A stretch of 64,000 nucleotides of DNA from Dryas octopetala (Eukaryota > Streptophyta > Magnoliopsida > Rosales > Rosaceae): positions 25,654,698-25,718,697 of the forward strand of contig OY992833.1 in the NCBI GenBank assembly GCA_963921425.1, written 5' to 3'. This document shows, one piece after another, positions 48,829 through 61,404 of this stretch. Within the stretch, counting starts at the first letter, position 1, and each line of letters begins with the position of its first letter. Position numbers and translations under genes: made by a program. The notes under the pieces were generated by a model. The model ran no database searches and was not told the origin of the DNA. It saw only the letters and a program-made list of their open reading frames with translations.

Positions 48829-51800
48829 TCACCTTTCAAAAGGATCACCTCTTCTTGAGTTTAGCGGATAAACAGCAGCAGCTATTTTCTCGCGAAGGTT
48901 GAATTTGTTTGCAATTAGCGGCCGAACATCTTCTACTCCAACCAAGCTCTCCAAAAACGGAAGTAGTAAAAGTAATTCTTGATCAGAACGATCATCAAAC
49001 CAGCTCTCAATTGGTATTCCATTGTCTACTTGATACCCAAATGCCTGAAAGAAAGCCAACGCACTAAATTATTATATCTAAAAAAACAAAGTCAATACTT
49101 TGGAGCAAAGGACAAACATAAACCCAGGTGTTTCCTCCTGGAGACTCGCATAATTTAAAGTTGTATTCATATTTCACTTGATATCACTTAGCATTTAACA
49201 AAAGAGCACCCATTTCAAATCATTGTTCATTGATTAGAATCTCACCTTTCCCATTAACACCAGTCAAGCACGCCATGATTGATAGCATAGAAAGGCGTGA
49301 CTATTACCTCAATTCCAAAAGCAGGCTAAGGAACCGATTAATTATTGTAATTTTCACAAGCATCAACAGCACAAAGATTGACCATTGACTCAAGGAATCT
49401 AGAACTGTTGAATTTCACCAGAAGACTAGAGATAGCTTCTTTAATTTATCACCATTATAAGCATCGGCTTGGACATATATTAAATTCATTCCCTAAGGGC
49501 TAGTACACACATGTGTTGAGAATGTTATTTGGAGAGCGAGAAGGTTGGGACAGCATACCTGTGGAGAGTTGTCGATGATGATCACACGTGCCAAATCACG
49601 ACCAAGAACTGACAAATCTTTGAGGTAATTCCCCTCCACATAAACACAAGAATCACGAAAAACACGATGGCGAAATATCTTCCTTTTTGGATCCAGCACA
49701 TTTAGAAGCTGCTCGGCATAAATACTTTGACTAGCTGTAAAGATTATGATCTCAAAAAGCATGGAAACTCTGTCCAGAAAATCTCTGAGATGAGGACGAC
49801 ATCGAACATATACCGTGTGCTCTTGGAGGTTAAAATTTACAGGGAAAGTGAAGTCTGCATCATCACAAGGTTCTAGAGTGGAGTGCACCAATGTTTCTGC
49901 CAGATCAAAGTATGTCTCAGTATACAAGTCTGACCAATAGTTAAATATATGCACTCAACAAACAAGAGCAAATAATCAAGTATATCTTATAAAGAATTTA
50001 GCGAGATAAATCCAATGAATTCCAATCTACTAAAAAGTACACATTTGGCACACCTTACAAGGAAGAAGAAATGAACATTTGGAGTAAATTTTCAGAAGGA
50101 TACAAAAAGAAATGAGAAAACACTCCCACTCTTGATCCCACTTCCTACCAATACGACTACAGTTATAATGCAATAATAATTCAAAGGAAGAAAACTAATG
50201 GCTCATGTTCACTCCATGAGTAAATTAAAACGACACCAGTGATGAATGTTAAATGACTGAAAAATTGTCAACATGTGTTTATATTAGATTGCTATCATAA
50301 TTATGATTAAAAAAATAGGCTACAAGGAAATTACTGTCTCCAGACAAATCCAGACTATTCTCCCAGATCAAAAGGGGTGACGAACAAGATTGATGTAACA
50401 TCCAATGACATATCAAAACTTGATTTCATGAACAACGAAATGCAGAGTTAAAAAAGATTTCCTAAGTCAAGAGTTATGCAAATAAATTATAAGAAAATGA
50501 TAAGAGTTTTTCTAATATGCTCACCATCCAAGTCCAAAACAAGACTAGTAGGAGGGCAACTCCGTGTCTGTTTAGGCAGAAGCATCGGCCGAAAAGTTGG
50601 GACAACTAATGACAAGTCAGGTAAGTTCTTGATAAATAAGTACGGATCAAAGTCATCGAATTCCTCATCGTCATCATCATCCATGTAAGGATCAGTTGAC
50701 ATAGGATCTTGACCATGCTCATCTACACATTCCAACTTAGAATTTTTCATGGCAAGATATATAGCTGAGACTTCAGAAGAAATACCAGTTGCCTCCACAA
50801 CTGCATTACAACAAGGGTACACATTATTTATGCCATATATCACATATTCTGTGCACTCAATTTTTGTTTAATGTATTAATTTTTTTATTTCAAATTACCA
50901 GGACAGGCTAAATTTACTGAAGACATGTTGTCACAGTAATTCCTCTCATCTCCAACAATGGATTCAGAAGTTTCTTGACCAACATGGCCATTGAGCACAT
51001 CAAGCCGCGAATACTTTATTTCACAGTCTTGATGGAAATTGTGGTCTCCATTTCGAAAGAACTTAACAAAATCAACTAGGAAAAAGAAAAAACAGTAAAG
51101 GTCATATACATTATTAAAATAACCACAAGACTACTTCATGAGATCTTTCTAACCTTTAACAGAGGAGAAAAAAAGAAACAAAAAGTATAAAACCATAAAT
51201 GTAATATTTATATATATGTGATTTTTTTTCATGTACCTCCATCAGCAGATTCCCCATCCACATGCTTAGATATGTGAAAGGCAGGAGAAAATATAGTTTC
51301 CAGCATGCAATCAGCAGCTACCTCTTCACAACCCTGCAGTAGGATTTGAGAAATTTTAAAATGCTGAATGCTCTGGCAAAGTTCTATTTCTTGTGAGTGC
51401 AGATATAATATCAAATAAAAAACCCTTTCATTGTTTTCTAACTGAGCATGGTTTCCAAGACGCACAGCCCAGATTGGTATGGTTACATACTTACCTTATG
51501 CTCTACACAATCATTGCTTAAAGCATTATGCCCCAAACAAGCCTTAGCGGTATCAACACGCATCAAGTCATAATTAGTATCTAAATTGGTTGTGGTGATA
51601 GGCTCCTCATTCTTCTTATGAGCACGATCTGAAAATTGTGGTAAAAAGATGCCAATTAAACTCAGTACTTTGACATGTTTTACATCATAATATTTAAAAA
51701 AACTAAACAAAATTGTTGTAATTCTTTGTGTTACCTTTCAAGGGTTGTGGGTGCAAAATTCATTATTAATAGAAACATAATTGAGTAAATCATACAGATA

Positions 51801-52229
51801 GAACCTCTAAAGAATAAACAAAAGGAAAAGAAAGATTTCTAAAAATTGCTAAAGATGATACTAATAACTACCACTAGATACCAGGTCAGACATGCCAATA
51901 CTCATAGTCAGACATGAATAGCAGAAGCATCTATAGTTATGGGAATCTTTTGATTCATGGCCTCAAAAAGTTACCAATGTGACATAAAGAAATTACTGCA
52001 CTGAGGTGTTCCACACAAGCATGAGAAAATTTTCCCAAAATTATTGTTTAAACTAGTAAGAAGGTACCCTACCAGGCCTCTGCTTTCTTGTTGAAGATGT
52101 AATTAGATCTGTAACTTTGTTTTCCACAACTAGCACCTTTTCATGCATTTTCTTCTGAGCTCTTGTAACCTTGGGACTAGCATACTCTCTAGCAGCAGTT
52201 CTTCCAGAACTTTTTTTCTTTGTTTGCAT
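48829..52229 (-). CDS. SCP/FCP-type CTD phosphatase-like protein (SSP4 family)
   Basis: HAD-superfamily protein phosphatase of the small C-terminal-domain phosphatase family; plant members such as SSP4 act on phospho-Ser of the RNA polymerase II CTD or related substrates in the nucleus. Seven coding exons join in phase to 464 residues: 52073-52229, 51495-51628, 51237-51333, 50899-51075, 50525-50800, 49559-49896 and 48829-49044. Residues 1-265 are a poorly conserved, Lys-rich then acidic region (starts [29 protein letters not shown]). The catalytic DxDxT motif is LVLDLDETLVHS (about 276-287), split by an intron within DLDE. It is followed by [35 protein letters not shown] and [20 protein letters not shown]. 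The order matches SCP/CTDSPL2-like enzymes and all catalytic motifs are intact. Start 52229 is chosen because it gives the right phase and a homologue-like N-terminus. A 5'-UTR intron probably lies between 52267 and 52939. Confidence 0.93.
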
Positions 52230-53160
52230 CTTGGTCTTTGTATTAAACAACTTAATCTTGTGAAGGCTGCAGACACCTACTTGGCTTCAGAAGAACAATT
52301 TAAATTTCAGAAATTCGTTACTGAGTGAAGCATCCTATTTTCATAATAAAATCATATTCGAGAGTCAATGATACTTTAAAGGCCAATTAACAATTTATAA
52401 TTATAACATATCACAATTGCAAACTTTGAAAAAATGAAAATTTTAGCCTTTCTAAGTATGTACATTTATGCAGCATAAATATGTTATTCAAAGTAATTTG
52501 GCTCAAGAAAAATTCAGAGTTACCAGACAGTGTTCAAAGGAACTTAGAGAATCTGAGAACTAATCACCGGCCTAAATGCCACAAACTACGCCCAATTACA
52601 GAGGAAAAAAAAAATTTGATTTATGTGCTCGTTGTGCTTCATATTGTGCATATAAGTTTAAAAGGTAAAGCTTACACCCTAGAAACCCATTACCAAGATC
52701 ACAAGCTAGAGCATAAAACCCACAATTACACCAAATGAACTACAATCACTTCAATTCTCAAGCACAGAGCATCTCTATCGCCAAAATTCGAGCATTAAAA
52801 ACATCAAGGCCATAAATAACATCCGAGCTCACCAACATAATCAATCAAACCCTAAAATATAGTTAAAACATGCAACACAACAACCAGAGCTAGAAACTCG
52901 AGCTAAACCAAAAGCATACTTCAATTCTACTATTCATACCTGAACTAAAATCAAGCTCGAAGATCAGAAACCGGAAGTAGCAGTCACTGTTCTTGTAACC
53001 AACGAGTGAATCAGTAGAGAGAAAAATGACAAGGATCGTGCTGAGTGTACTTGAGCAAAAATGAAACCCTAATTTTGTTTTGCTAGTAGAAAAACAGGGG
53101 ATTTCAGATTTGGAGATTTTCGTTTTCCCTCCAAGGGCGTGTGAGAAAAAGAGAGGGAAA
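52230..53160 (-). promoter_or_regulatory. 5' UTR with probable intron, and promoter, of the phosphatase gene
   Basis: Minus-strand reading: an acceptor CTGCAG lies at 52267-52272 and a donor CAG|GTATGAATAG at 52939, framing a probable 5'-UTR intron of about 670 bp. Upstream of that, TTAGGGTTTC (plus strand GAAACCCTAA near 53063-53072) is a telo-box. Open frames inside the intron are not genes. Confidence 0.5.
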
Positions 53161-53948
53161 AGCAGGAGGGATCGAAAATTTTATTTTGTCTGAACAAAAG
53201 GATGAGCGGATAAATAACTATCCCCAAAATTTCTCAGAATTTTTGAAATTTTTTGAGAATTCGATGACTTTCCTAGTAAGAGTGTTTAACAGATAATCTG
53301 TACTCGTAGATGCGGGTGTGGATGTCTACTCGCTCTTTGATGATTGACACATGGCGATTTATTCAGTTTGGACGACGCGGATGGAGTTGGTTGGTTCATT
53401 TTGTTTTGTAAATACGGATGTGGAAATAGGGGAAGCATTTTCTGCTGAAATTTGAAAAGGGAGTCATTTTGTTGCTGGAGATTTGTCTTAATTTCATTTA
53501 CATGGGTACATCGTCTTCCCGAATTTCTGAACTTGGCCCTCGCTCTTTGGATATTCAATTGTGGACTCGTATTTTCCACAACCTATCTTTTGTATTTTTT
53601 GAGTTTAGACCATATTTAATTCACAATTTTACAGATTGGTATAGTTTGAAGATAATTGAATGTATTCAAAGTTTAATTGTAAATTTGTAATCAGTGGCCC
53701 AAAAAATAAAGTTTAATTGTAATCTTAATGGCCAAAAAAAATGTTTAATTGTAATCTTGTTTTTGAGTTTAGTGGTGAAAATTTTCCTACTTATCAAACA
53801 AAAAAAATGTCATTTGAAAAAATTAGAGTCACCAAATTTATTCATTACATATTATTTTTCAAATAATATAATATTTATTTATTTCAAATATTTAGCCCGG
53901 TGAAAATTTTATTTATTTATAATCAATTAAGTATTAAAATATCAGGCC
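53161..53948. other. Spacer upstream of the phosphatase gene
   Basis: AT-rich DNA with no supported gene. TTTAATTGTAA recurs near 53671, 53711 and 53743, making a short degenerate direct repeat. Confidence 0.35.
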
Positions 53949-54270
53949 TATTCAAGTGCGAATGTTCGCACATAGTGCCGAGGGAGGGCTCTATGACTAT
54001 TGCAGAGCACTTAGCAATGTAAAATTTTTTTGTATCAAGTGCTCGGATTTGGTTTATTAGGTTTTATGTTAGGATTTAACTCTAATATAAAACTTTCACA
54101 AAAATTATTTTACACCTTAGGAAGGTATTGGATAAACATATACCATATACCATAAAAAAATGGGTAGAGGAAGTGATCGACTGTTTTAAATACAAATTTC
54201 ACCAAGCTCTAGATGGTGATACCAAGTGCTCGATATCAAGTGCGAACGTGCACATGTTCGCACCTAAATA
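53949..54270. mobile_element. Putative 322-bp MITE with GTGCGAA...TTCGCAC ends
   Basis: The left end TATTCAAGTGCGAATGTTCG and right end CACATGTTCGCACCTAAATA are imperfect inverted copies, and each end is itself palindromic (GTGCGAA/TTCGCAC). Inward, AGTGCCGAG and CAAGTGCTCG relate weakly. I could not define a TSD, so family and ends are uncertain. Confidence 0.5.
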
Positions 54271-55331
54271 ATTTTGATTAAAATATCCACAACCAATAAA
54301 TAAGATAACTTGAACATAACTATAAAATTACTATAAAATCTTTACATAATGTTTTATAAATACATGTATTATAAATACTCTAAAGTACATACTAATGAAG
54401 ATCATATTAAATTACCAACTAGTTTCTAGTCTAATAATATTTGCCTTCGCAATTGCAGAGTGATATCAATTTTGAATCTTCCTCTCATAGATATTAAAAA
54501 AAGGATTAAATTCAACGCATTTATAATTATTTTCTTTTAAACAATTTTAGTGTTAAGTTGTGTTTTAAAGGTCAAAACTTTATGGTTAAAGCCCTATATT
54601 ATAGGCAATCAAATTAGTTATGACAAGTATATTTGTTCTCACCAATTTTAATTATAGTGCAACATTACCATTACACTTAATAAGTTAATAGTACTATATA
54701 TGACATAATGAATTTGTGTTTGTAGGAGAGTTTACCATAGTTGGTGTTTGTATGTATTCACTATTCAGACATCACTATGTGAGTACATACATCTATATAG
54801 TGCAAAAGAATCCGTGCTATATAATATGTATAACATGGTAGGACTATCCTAGAATATGAGTAATAGGTGTTTGCATATTGATTAAAAGGAAAAGCAACTG
54901 GCCAAAAACAAATGAAAAGCAAACTTGTACTCTACAGTCTCTACTGGCCAAAAATAAATAGAAAATACTATTAATAGAATTCAGCCATATTTTTCTTTCT
55001 GGTGGCTTGTTTAAATTTCAAAAGTCGGAGGACTATCACATTAAATCTTAGCTATTATGTTCCATGCTATTCCTCGTGGAGAGAATCTTTTTGAAATTTT
55101 GAAACTCGAACCTCTTACAAGGACCGAGCATAGACTGCATAGTATTGAGGCCAGTCACTCAGTCTGCCAGATGTCACGTGATCAGAGGGATCAGCACTGA
55201 TACACGAAGATCACCAGGTGTCACAAAACAAGAGGATGAAAGATGATCAAAAGATCACCACGTCAGCCAGACTGTTAGAACTTGGAACCACCTAACAGCT
55301 TACAGCCTTGTGAATCCAAGCTACAACTAAT
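54271..55331. other. AT-rich spacer with possible old repeat remnants
   Basis: No gene supported. The stretch 55110-55320 is less AT-rich than its surroundings and has GTCACGTGATC and GATCACCAGGTGTCAC and GATCACCACGTCAGCC phrases, which look like part of an old LTR or other repeat. I cannot delimit it. The 8-bp target copy CAACTAAT of the next transposon ends this interval. Confidence 0.35.
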
Positions 55332-56514
55332 CAAGGTATTAAATTTCGTTTTTTTAGAATTTTAAAATTGAAATACATGTTTAATAATTTTTTGAACAAA
55401 TTTTGCTGAAATTTTTGAAATTTTAACAAAATTTATTGAAATTTTTGAAATTTGCATATTTTCTCTAAATTTAAAAATTTATCAAAAATAGCTCAAGACT
55501 CCAAATAATTCACCGAAAAATTATACGAACTCGTATTGATGAGTACTAATTTTCTATAACCTCAAAATAGTCAAAGTGCTTTCAAAAAAATTACGAAAAA
55601 AATCTTACTCTTATAATTTAATTATGAAAAAAATAATAATCGTCAAATTCTTAAATTTTCATTTTCTAAAATTCATTTCTACACAACTAAGCTATAGAAC
55701 CACAACCAAAGGTCTAAGTTAGTTAAAATAAATTTAAAGAAATTTTTAATTCTTTTAAACAAACCTTAAAATAAATTTGAAAAATTTAAGTAACAAAATT
55801 ATTATAAGCCAAAATTTGGGTTGTTATACTTAGTGAAGACAAAGCTTGGCTAGGTGAGAGGCACGAGAAAAAAGGAAGGAAAGATAAAAAATAAAAAAAT
55901 AAAAAAATAAAAAGACTGAAGAGAGAGGCACAAGGAAAAAAGTAAGGAAAAAAAAATGGGGGGTTTGAGGCCTTTGGGCAATTGGAAATAAAAATAAAAA
56001 AGGTTTAAGATTTCGTTTAGTTATTTTAAACCTTCGACTTTAATACATTTATATATAACAAAATAATTAAAAGTACCCTAAAGGGCCTAAAATCTAATAT
56101 CCTAAAAAAATATATAATATATAGGGTTTAATGTATAAATTATAGAGTATAAAGTATAAAGAATATTAGGGTATGTAAAATATATAAAGTATTAGAGTTT
56201 ATATTTTAGTGTATAATTAAATTATACAATATAAATAATATACTAATTTTATTTAACAATATTTGCTACAACGCGCAATATATTTGCTTTATATCACATG
56301 AAACCTACTATATAATTTGATTTCTTCAATATTTTTTATCAATTTAGCATATAATATGTTAAATAAATATATGATAAAGTTTTATTAAAAAATTTCATAT
56401 TTTAATAGCAATTTTCGTCGTTTCCGTCTAATTTTTGTCAAAATTTAAAAAAATTTAAAATTTTCATCAAAATTTTCATCGAAATTTATTCGAAATCCAA
56501 ATTTTAATTCCTTC
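55332..56514. mobile_element. Non-autonomous hAT-like element 1 (1183 bp, TSD CAACTAAT)
   Basis: Starts CAAGGTATTAAATTTCG and ends CCAAATTTTAATTCCTTC, flanked by CAACTAAT at 55324-55331 and 56515-56522. Subterminal regions are full of AATTTCG-like words (GAAATTTTTGAAATTT), as expected for transposase-binding repeats. The interior has a purine-rich block (55860-55960) and GAGGCCTTTGGGCAATTG, followed by about 500 bp closely related to element 2 (AAAGGGCCTAAAATCTAATA, CATGAAACCTACTATA). No transposase frame. Eight-bp TSD and CA termini indicate hAT; the terminal C instead of G at the right end is a mismatch. Confidence 0.85.
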
Positions 56515-56522
56515 CAACTAAT

Positions 56523-56950
56523 TAGATACTTATATAAAAGCACGTGTTAACTCCAACAAAATTTATGGATGAATCAATAATAAAAGTGTTTTGGAAAAAT
56601 AATCATACACTTAAGATCATAACAAGATAAGTAATACCAGTGGTAGAGTACGGAATTTTTATTTCTTATTTCGTCGTCGGTCGAGTGAGGGATTTGTATA
56701 CAAGACTTTGGCCAAGTTGAGTACACTTCACCCGACTTCAGTGAAGTATCACTTTGACTCTGGTCAAACTCAATCACCTCGGCCATGAACACAAGGTGCA
56801 TGATCAAGCTAATTCATCTTAATGAGGGGTTAATTAAGGTGCTTGATGAAGTTGCACCATAAAGATGAGTTAATCAAAGTGCTTATATTGAGTTATTATA
56901 AAGTAAGGGGCTAACTGTAATGCATTCTAGTTGAGTCATCAAATTGATGA
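56523..56950. repeat. Direct repeat of about 420 bp, copy 1
   Basis: Begins near TTATATAAAAGCACGTGTTA and contains ACTCCAAC, ATGGATGAATCAATAA, GAGTGAGGGATTTGTATACA, GTCAAACTCAATCACC, and AAAGTGCTTATATTGAG, ending near GTTGAGTCATC. The second copy lies at about 61876-62283 in the same orientation. It sits exactly between two hAT-like insertions. It could be an LTR-like or other dispersed repeat, but terminal TG...CA and a TSD could not be established. Confidence 0.7.
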
Positions 56951-56971
56951 AATTATCTCAATTGATAAAAT

Positions 56972-57312
56972 CAAGGGTTTAAATTTCGAAAATTTCGGCG
57001 AAATTTCGCCGAAATTTTCAATTTGAGGAGGGATCGAAATCCAAACGTTGTTTTGTTAAATTTTCGGGATAATTTCGGCGAAATTTTCGAAATTCTCGAA
57101 ATTTCGCCGAAGTTTTCGCTGGCAGCGGCGGGGGGGCGCGGCAGGGGGAGATCGGGGGAGAAAGTGGAGGGGCGGCGGCAGGGGGTGGCCGGGGGCGCGG
57201 CAGGAGGGAGATCGAGGGCGCGGCAGGAGGGAACGCTGCAGGGGGGAACGCGGCAGGGGGGCGCGGCAGGGGGGAGAAAGTGATGAGGGTGAGGTGGCTT
57301 GGTGATGGATTG

Positions 57313-57347
<35 letters not shown>

Positions 57348-58232
57348 GGACGATGACGAAGAGATGAGAAAATAAACTGGAGATGGAGACTACGGGGGAA
57401 AGGATAAGTTGGATAACTGGATAAGGAAGGAAAAAAAAGGATAACTGGATAAGGAAGGAAAAAAAAGAAGGAAAAAAAAAGGAAAAGAAAAAAGGAGAAA
57501 AAAAAGAAGGAAAAAAAAGAAAAGAAAAAAGGAAAAAAAAAAAGAAGGAAAAAAAAGAAAAGAAAAAAGGAAAAAAAAAAGAAGGAAAAAAAAAAGAAAA
57601 GAAAAAAGGAAAAAAAAAAAAAAGGAAAGAAATAATAAAAAAGAGAAAAAAAATTAAAAGGTTTAGGGTTGATTGGGGTTTGACCGTTTGAGGCATTTGA
57701 GCAATTGTAAAGAAAAAAAATGGTTTTGAATTTTTTTGACCATTTTGAAGTTTCGTTTAGTTATTTTTAAACCCTAAATCAATAAACTTTAATATATTTT
57801 TATATAAAAAATAATTAAAAATACCATAAAGGGCCTAAATCCTAATATCATATACCATATTCTAAACAATATAGAGTATAGATTATAAAATATATAGGGT
57901 TTAATGTATAGATTATAGAGTATAAATAATATACTAATTTCATTTATTCATTATACTAATTTTATTTAACAGTATTTGTCTCCAGCGCACATTATATTCA
58001 TCTTATATTACATGAAGCCTACTATATATATAATTAGTTTCTTCAATGTTTTTTATCAATTGAGTAGATAATATGTTAAATAAACATATGGTAAAGTTTC
58101 ATTCAAAATTTCCGTATTTTGATAGTAATTTCCATCGTTTCTATCTAATTTTTGTCGAAATTTAAAAATCTTCGAAATTTCCGTCGAAATTTCCATCGAA
58201 ATTTTCCTCGAAACCCGAAATTTTATTCCTTG
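56972..58232. mobile_element. Non-autonomous hAT-like element 2 (1261 bp, TSD GATAAAAT)
   Basis: Starts CAAGGGTTTAAATTTCG and ends CGAAATTTTATTCCTTG, flanked by GATAAAAT at 56964-56971 and 58233-58240. The terminal inverted repeat is CAAGG-(N)3-AAATTTCG. Both subterminal regions carry many GAAATTTCG words (56984-57115 and 58155-58215). The interior has a G-rich block (57120-57285), a (GA)n run (about 57315-57343) and a long poly-purine GGAAAAAAAAG tract (57420-57660), then about 500 bp related to element 1. A 241-codon minus-strand frame across it (56971-57696) is only the poly-purine tract read as Phe/Ser. No transposase is present. Confidence 0.92.
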
Positions 58233-58240
58233 GATAAAAT

Positions 58241-59258
58241 TGAAAAATTAAGTACTATTATTTTTTAAATTTAAAATCTGAATAGTAAATTGATACAAGT
58301 ATAATAATTTAAAAAGTAAAATGATAATTTTCTCTTGATTTAATGAATATGAACAACTTTTACATATAAGATAGTGGGGGAAGGGAGATGGGAGAATTAA
58401 GAACTGCAAGGAAAAAAATTTGGGAAAAAAATGCTTTAAAAAAAATAAAATATCAAATTAATTCTTACAATTAGGACGGTCAGGAGGTTAAACAGCGACC
58501 CAATGTCATATTTGGGCCAAGGATAGACTTCGTTCATGTTCAAAATTAAAGCCCAAACCCAGTTTAGTGTGGTTTTTGTCTAAGCTACTCTTCTAAGGCT
58601 GCAATTTGAAAAACAAAATTCAAAGTGTCAGTAAACTGAAGGCCCACCCAATGCTTTGAAGTTGAATGATTATATGGTTGTGAACTCGAATAGGTAGCCA
58701 TGTAGTAAAGTGTAAACGATGAGTATGAGACTACGAGTGTATGGCTGTATGGGGCAAACTATAAATTCAACGTGAGTATAAAAATGTTCAATTTTACTTA
58801 GTACATGAGATATACGAGTATTTAAACTTTATCGCAAGGCTATATACAGATGATCTAGAAGATTGTAGTGGTTTTTCTCATTACTTAATAAAATCTTTAA
58901 ATTTTCTGTGTACATAGTATTTGGGAAATATGCGACCAAATGCAGTAAAATTTCCAAAATCCTTTTATTTTGTCAAGCAAGGGTCGGCAGTTCACAAATT
59001 TTCATGCACAAAAAAAAAAAAAAGCTAAAAATAATCGACTTGAATTAGGGTATTTTTCTTTCTTTTAATAGATGGAAAACAACACAACACGCATTCAAAT
59101 AGTCAAATCAGGCAAGTTCATATACATATTTTGATCAATAATTCAACATTTCAACGTACTCTAGGACGGTAGGAAACTCCTAGCCACTCAAATCACGGTA
59201 TTAACTGATTCACATATTAAATTTCTCATCAAATTATTAAAATACGTTATAGTAGAGT
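58241..59258. other. AT-rich spacer
   Basis: No gene, RNA or clear repeat supported. A-runs occur at 58435-58450 and 59008-59022. Confidence 0.35.
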
Positions 59259-59267
59259 TTATAGTAA

Positions 59268-59458
59268 CAGTAATGCTACACTTACCACATTTTTATACCA
59301 CAATTTCATACCACCTTACATGGCATTCATGCATTGGATACTAAAAAATAAAAAATAAAACTTAAAAAAGAAAAAGGAAATACCCTTCCAGTAAAGTAAT
59401 GACACATAAGGTGGTATACAAATGTGGGAAAAAAAATGTGGGACAATTAGCATTATTG
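59268..59458. mobile_element. 191-bp MITE, family member 2 (TSD TTATAGTAA)
   Basis: Same family as 12989-13183: CAGTAATGCTACACTTACCA at the left, ACAATTAGCATTATTG at the right, with CATTTTTATACCA and CCAGTAAAGTAATGACACAT inside. A perfect 9-bp duplication TTATAGTAA flanks it (59259-59267 and 59459-59467). Confidence 0.9.
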
Positions 59459-59586
59459 TTATAGTAAATCTACGAAACCCCCTTCAAAATATTATTTCTC
59501 CAATTAAAACTTGTGTTTTTCATTTTTCATAAGTTAAGCCTTTTAACTAGTTGACAAATGACTCACTTTTCATATATTAATTTCAT

Positions 59587-59788
59587 CAGTAGTGCTACAT
59601 ATATCACATTTTTATACCATAATTTTATACCACCTTATGTAGCAACTTACATGGCATTCATACATTGGATATTAAAAAATAAAAAGAAAAACCCAAAAAA
59701 GAAAAGAAAAACTTTGTCCAATAAAGTAATGACACGTCAGATGGTATAAAAATGTGGTATAAAAATGTAGTAAGTATAGCATTATTAC
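59587..59788. mobile_element. MITE, family member 3
   Basis: CAGTAGTGCTACATATATCA at the left and AAGTATAGCATTATTACT at the right, with CATTTTTATACCATAATTTT and AATAAAGTAATGACACGTCA inside. Inverted ends ATACCA...TGGTAT are better kept than in the other two copies. Flanks do not show a clear TSD. It lies about 130 bp from member 2. Confidence 0.82.
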
Positions 59789-61404
59789 TTTCTAAAGCGA
59801 ACGGTGATCTCACTTTCGAAAGAGAGTTTCGAAAATGAAGACAGATATAGAAAGTGTGCAGTGAGAGAACAAGCAACGGACTAGTTAGCATTTTTTTAAA
59901 TTAGATATTTTAAATCTCTTTTATGCCTTCAACATCATATCAGACATTTTTTCATTATTTGACTTTTTCCTTGGTTATTGCTATTGATACTACTTAAATA
60001 ATGGTGCTTTTAATGCTCATGATTCATATTTCCCTTTTTTATGTTTTTTTCTTTTGAATTTCAAACATGAATTTTTCATAAGCTACTAAACAACCTACAC
60101 ATAAAGTTCTACTACATCTACAAACTATACATCAACACACCAACACCATAAAATTCTACTACTCATATATCCATTAACTTCTATACATTGCCATTATAAG
60201 AATTAATATGTGTACTAATGAACCTACATAATAATTATATTACCTGCATCAAAAAAAATAATAATGAACCTACATACATTCTTATAATCAAATAAGTAAC
60301 TTACAACAATTAAATAACCTACAATATGAAACAAATCACCTACACTAACAAATCAATATAATGAACCTACAGAAAATTCTCAATTGTAGGTTCTTTGACC
60401 TACTTAAGTTTATGATTTTTTTTTTAGTAAACTATTCATAACCCTCTGTTTTGAACTTGATTAATTCAAAACCCCCACACTTAATGAAACTAATTCAAAA
60501 CCCTCTATTAGGGACTTAATCTCTTCCAAAATCCTCTGGTCAACTAATACCCATCAAAGTTTGACCCCCAATTTTTTTTAATATTCCAATTTTACCCATT
60601 TTTTAAATACTCTAGTTTCATCTTTTTATTGATTTCGTTCATTTACTTTTTGGCCGTTGCTTCCTTTCCCGATTTGTAAGGGTAAATCCCTTCTTTTTTT
60701 TTATCCAATCTTTTCTTAGGGTACAGAATGGGCGGAGCTCAAAATTTCAAAGCTAAACCATAACATAAACGTCGATAAACCGAGTATTTATAATATTGAA
60801 ACTTTTTATTGACTTATTTATAAATAACCCTTTATTATGTGTATGAGGGTATAAAAGGAATTGTAAGTATTATAGGGGGTTTTGAGAGAGTTTCTATATG
60901 GGTAGATGTTTAGGTAAATTTTTTAAGTGGTTAAGGAGTTTAAAATTAATCACTAATTTTTTTTTCTTGATAGGAGAATAACGGCATCTAAAGAGTGAAA
61001 AAATTTTAAACCAAATATTAATTACATAATGACATAATTTATAAATAGTAGGGAATTAATGAAATATTGTTATCCTAGGTGGAACATGATTTTACATATG
61101 AGCTTTAGCTGTTAAAAACAAAAGTAATAGTGTTAAACTCTTAACATATTTAATTTCATGGGTTAATATCTAAATGACCCGAGATTTTATTCGGTGCAAT
61201 ATACAATAAATAAATATAATTTGATATGCGCGCCTAATGGATAATGCAATGCAATCTGTTCGATACAATGTCCAAATCAGTTTTTTCTTTCTCCTCCTTT
61301 TATGGAAAAAAGAGTAAACAAGCTAGTCATTGCATTTATGCTTAAAAGCCACTTGCTTAGTCTTTATACTAAATTTTATATTATTGGTGTTGTGCGCGCA
61401 TGCA
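59789..61404. other. AT-rich spacer with CCTACA-rich stretch
   Basis: From about 60080 to 60420 the plus strand is poor in G and repeats ACCTACA and CTACTACT words. From 60430 to 60980, phrases such as AATTCAAAACCCCC and AAACTAATTCAAAACCCTCT recur and a loosely inverted GGGGGTTTTGAG appears near 60878, suggesting an old MITE whose ends I cannot set. No gene is supported. Confidence 0.35.

Noticed and set aside
57120..57300. GC-rich block as a CpG-island promoter
   Set aside because: It lies within a transposon bounded by a TSD, is strongly G-skewed on one strand, and no gene follows.
56971..57696. 241-codon minus-strand open frame of Phe/Ser/Pro
   Set aside because: It is the poly-purine and G-rich interior of hAT-like element 2 read in reverse. 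Composition is simple sequence and it starts inside a transposon.
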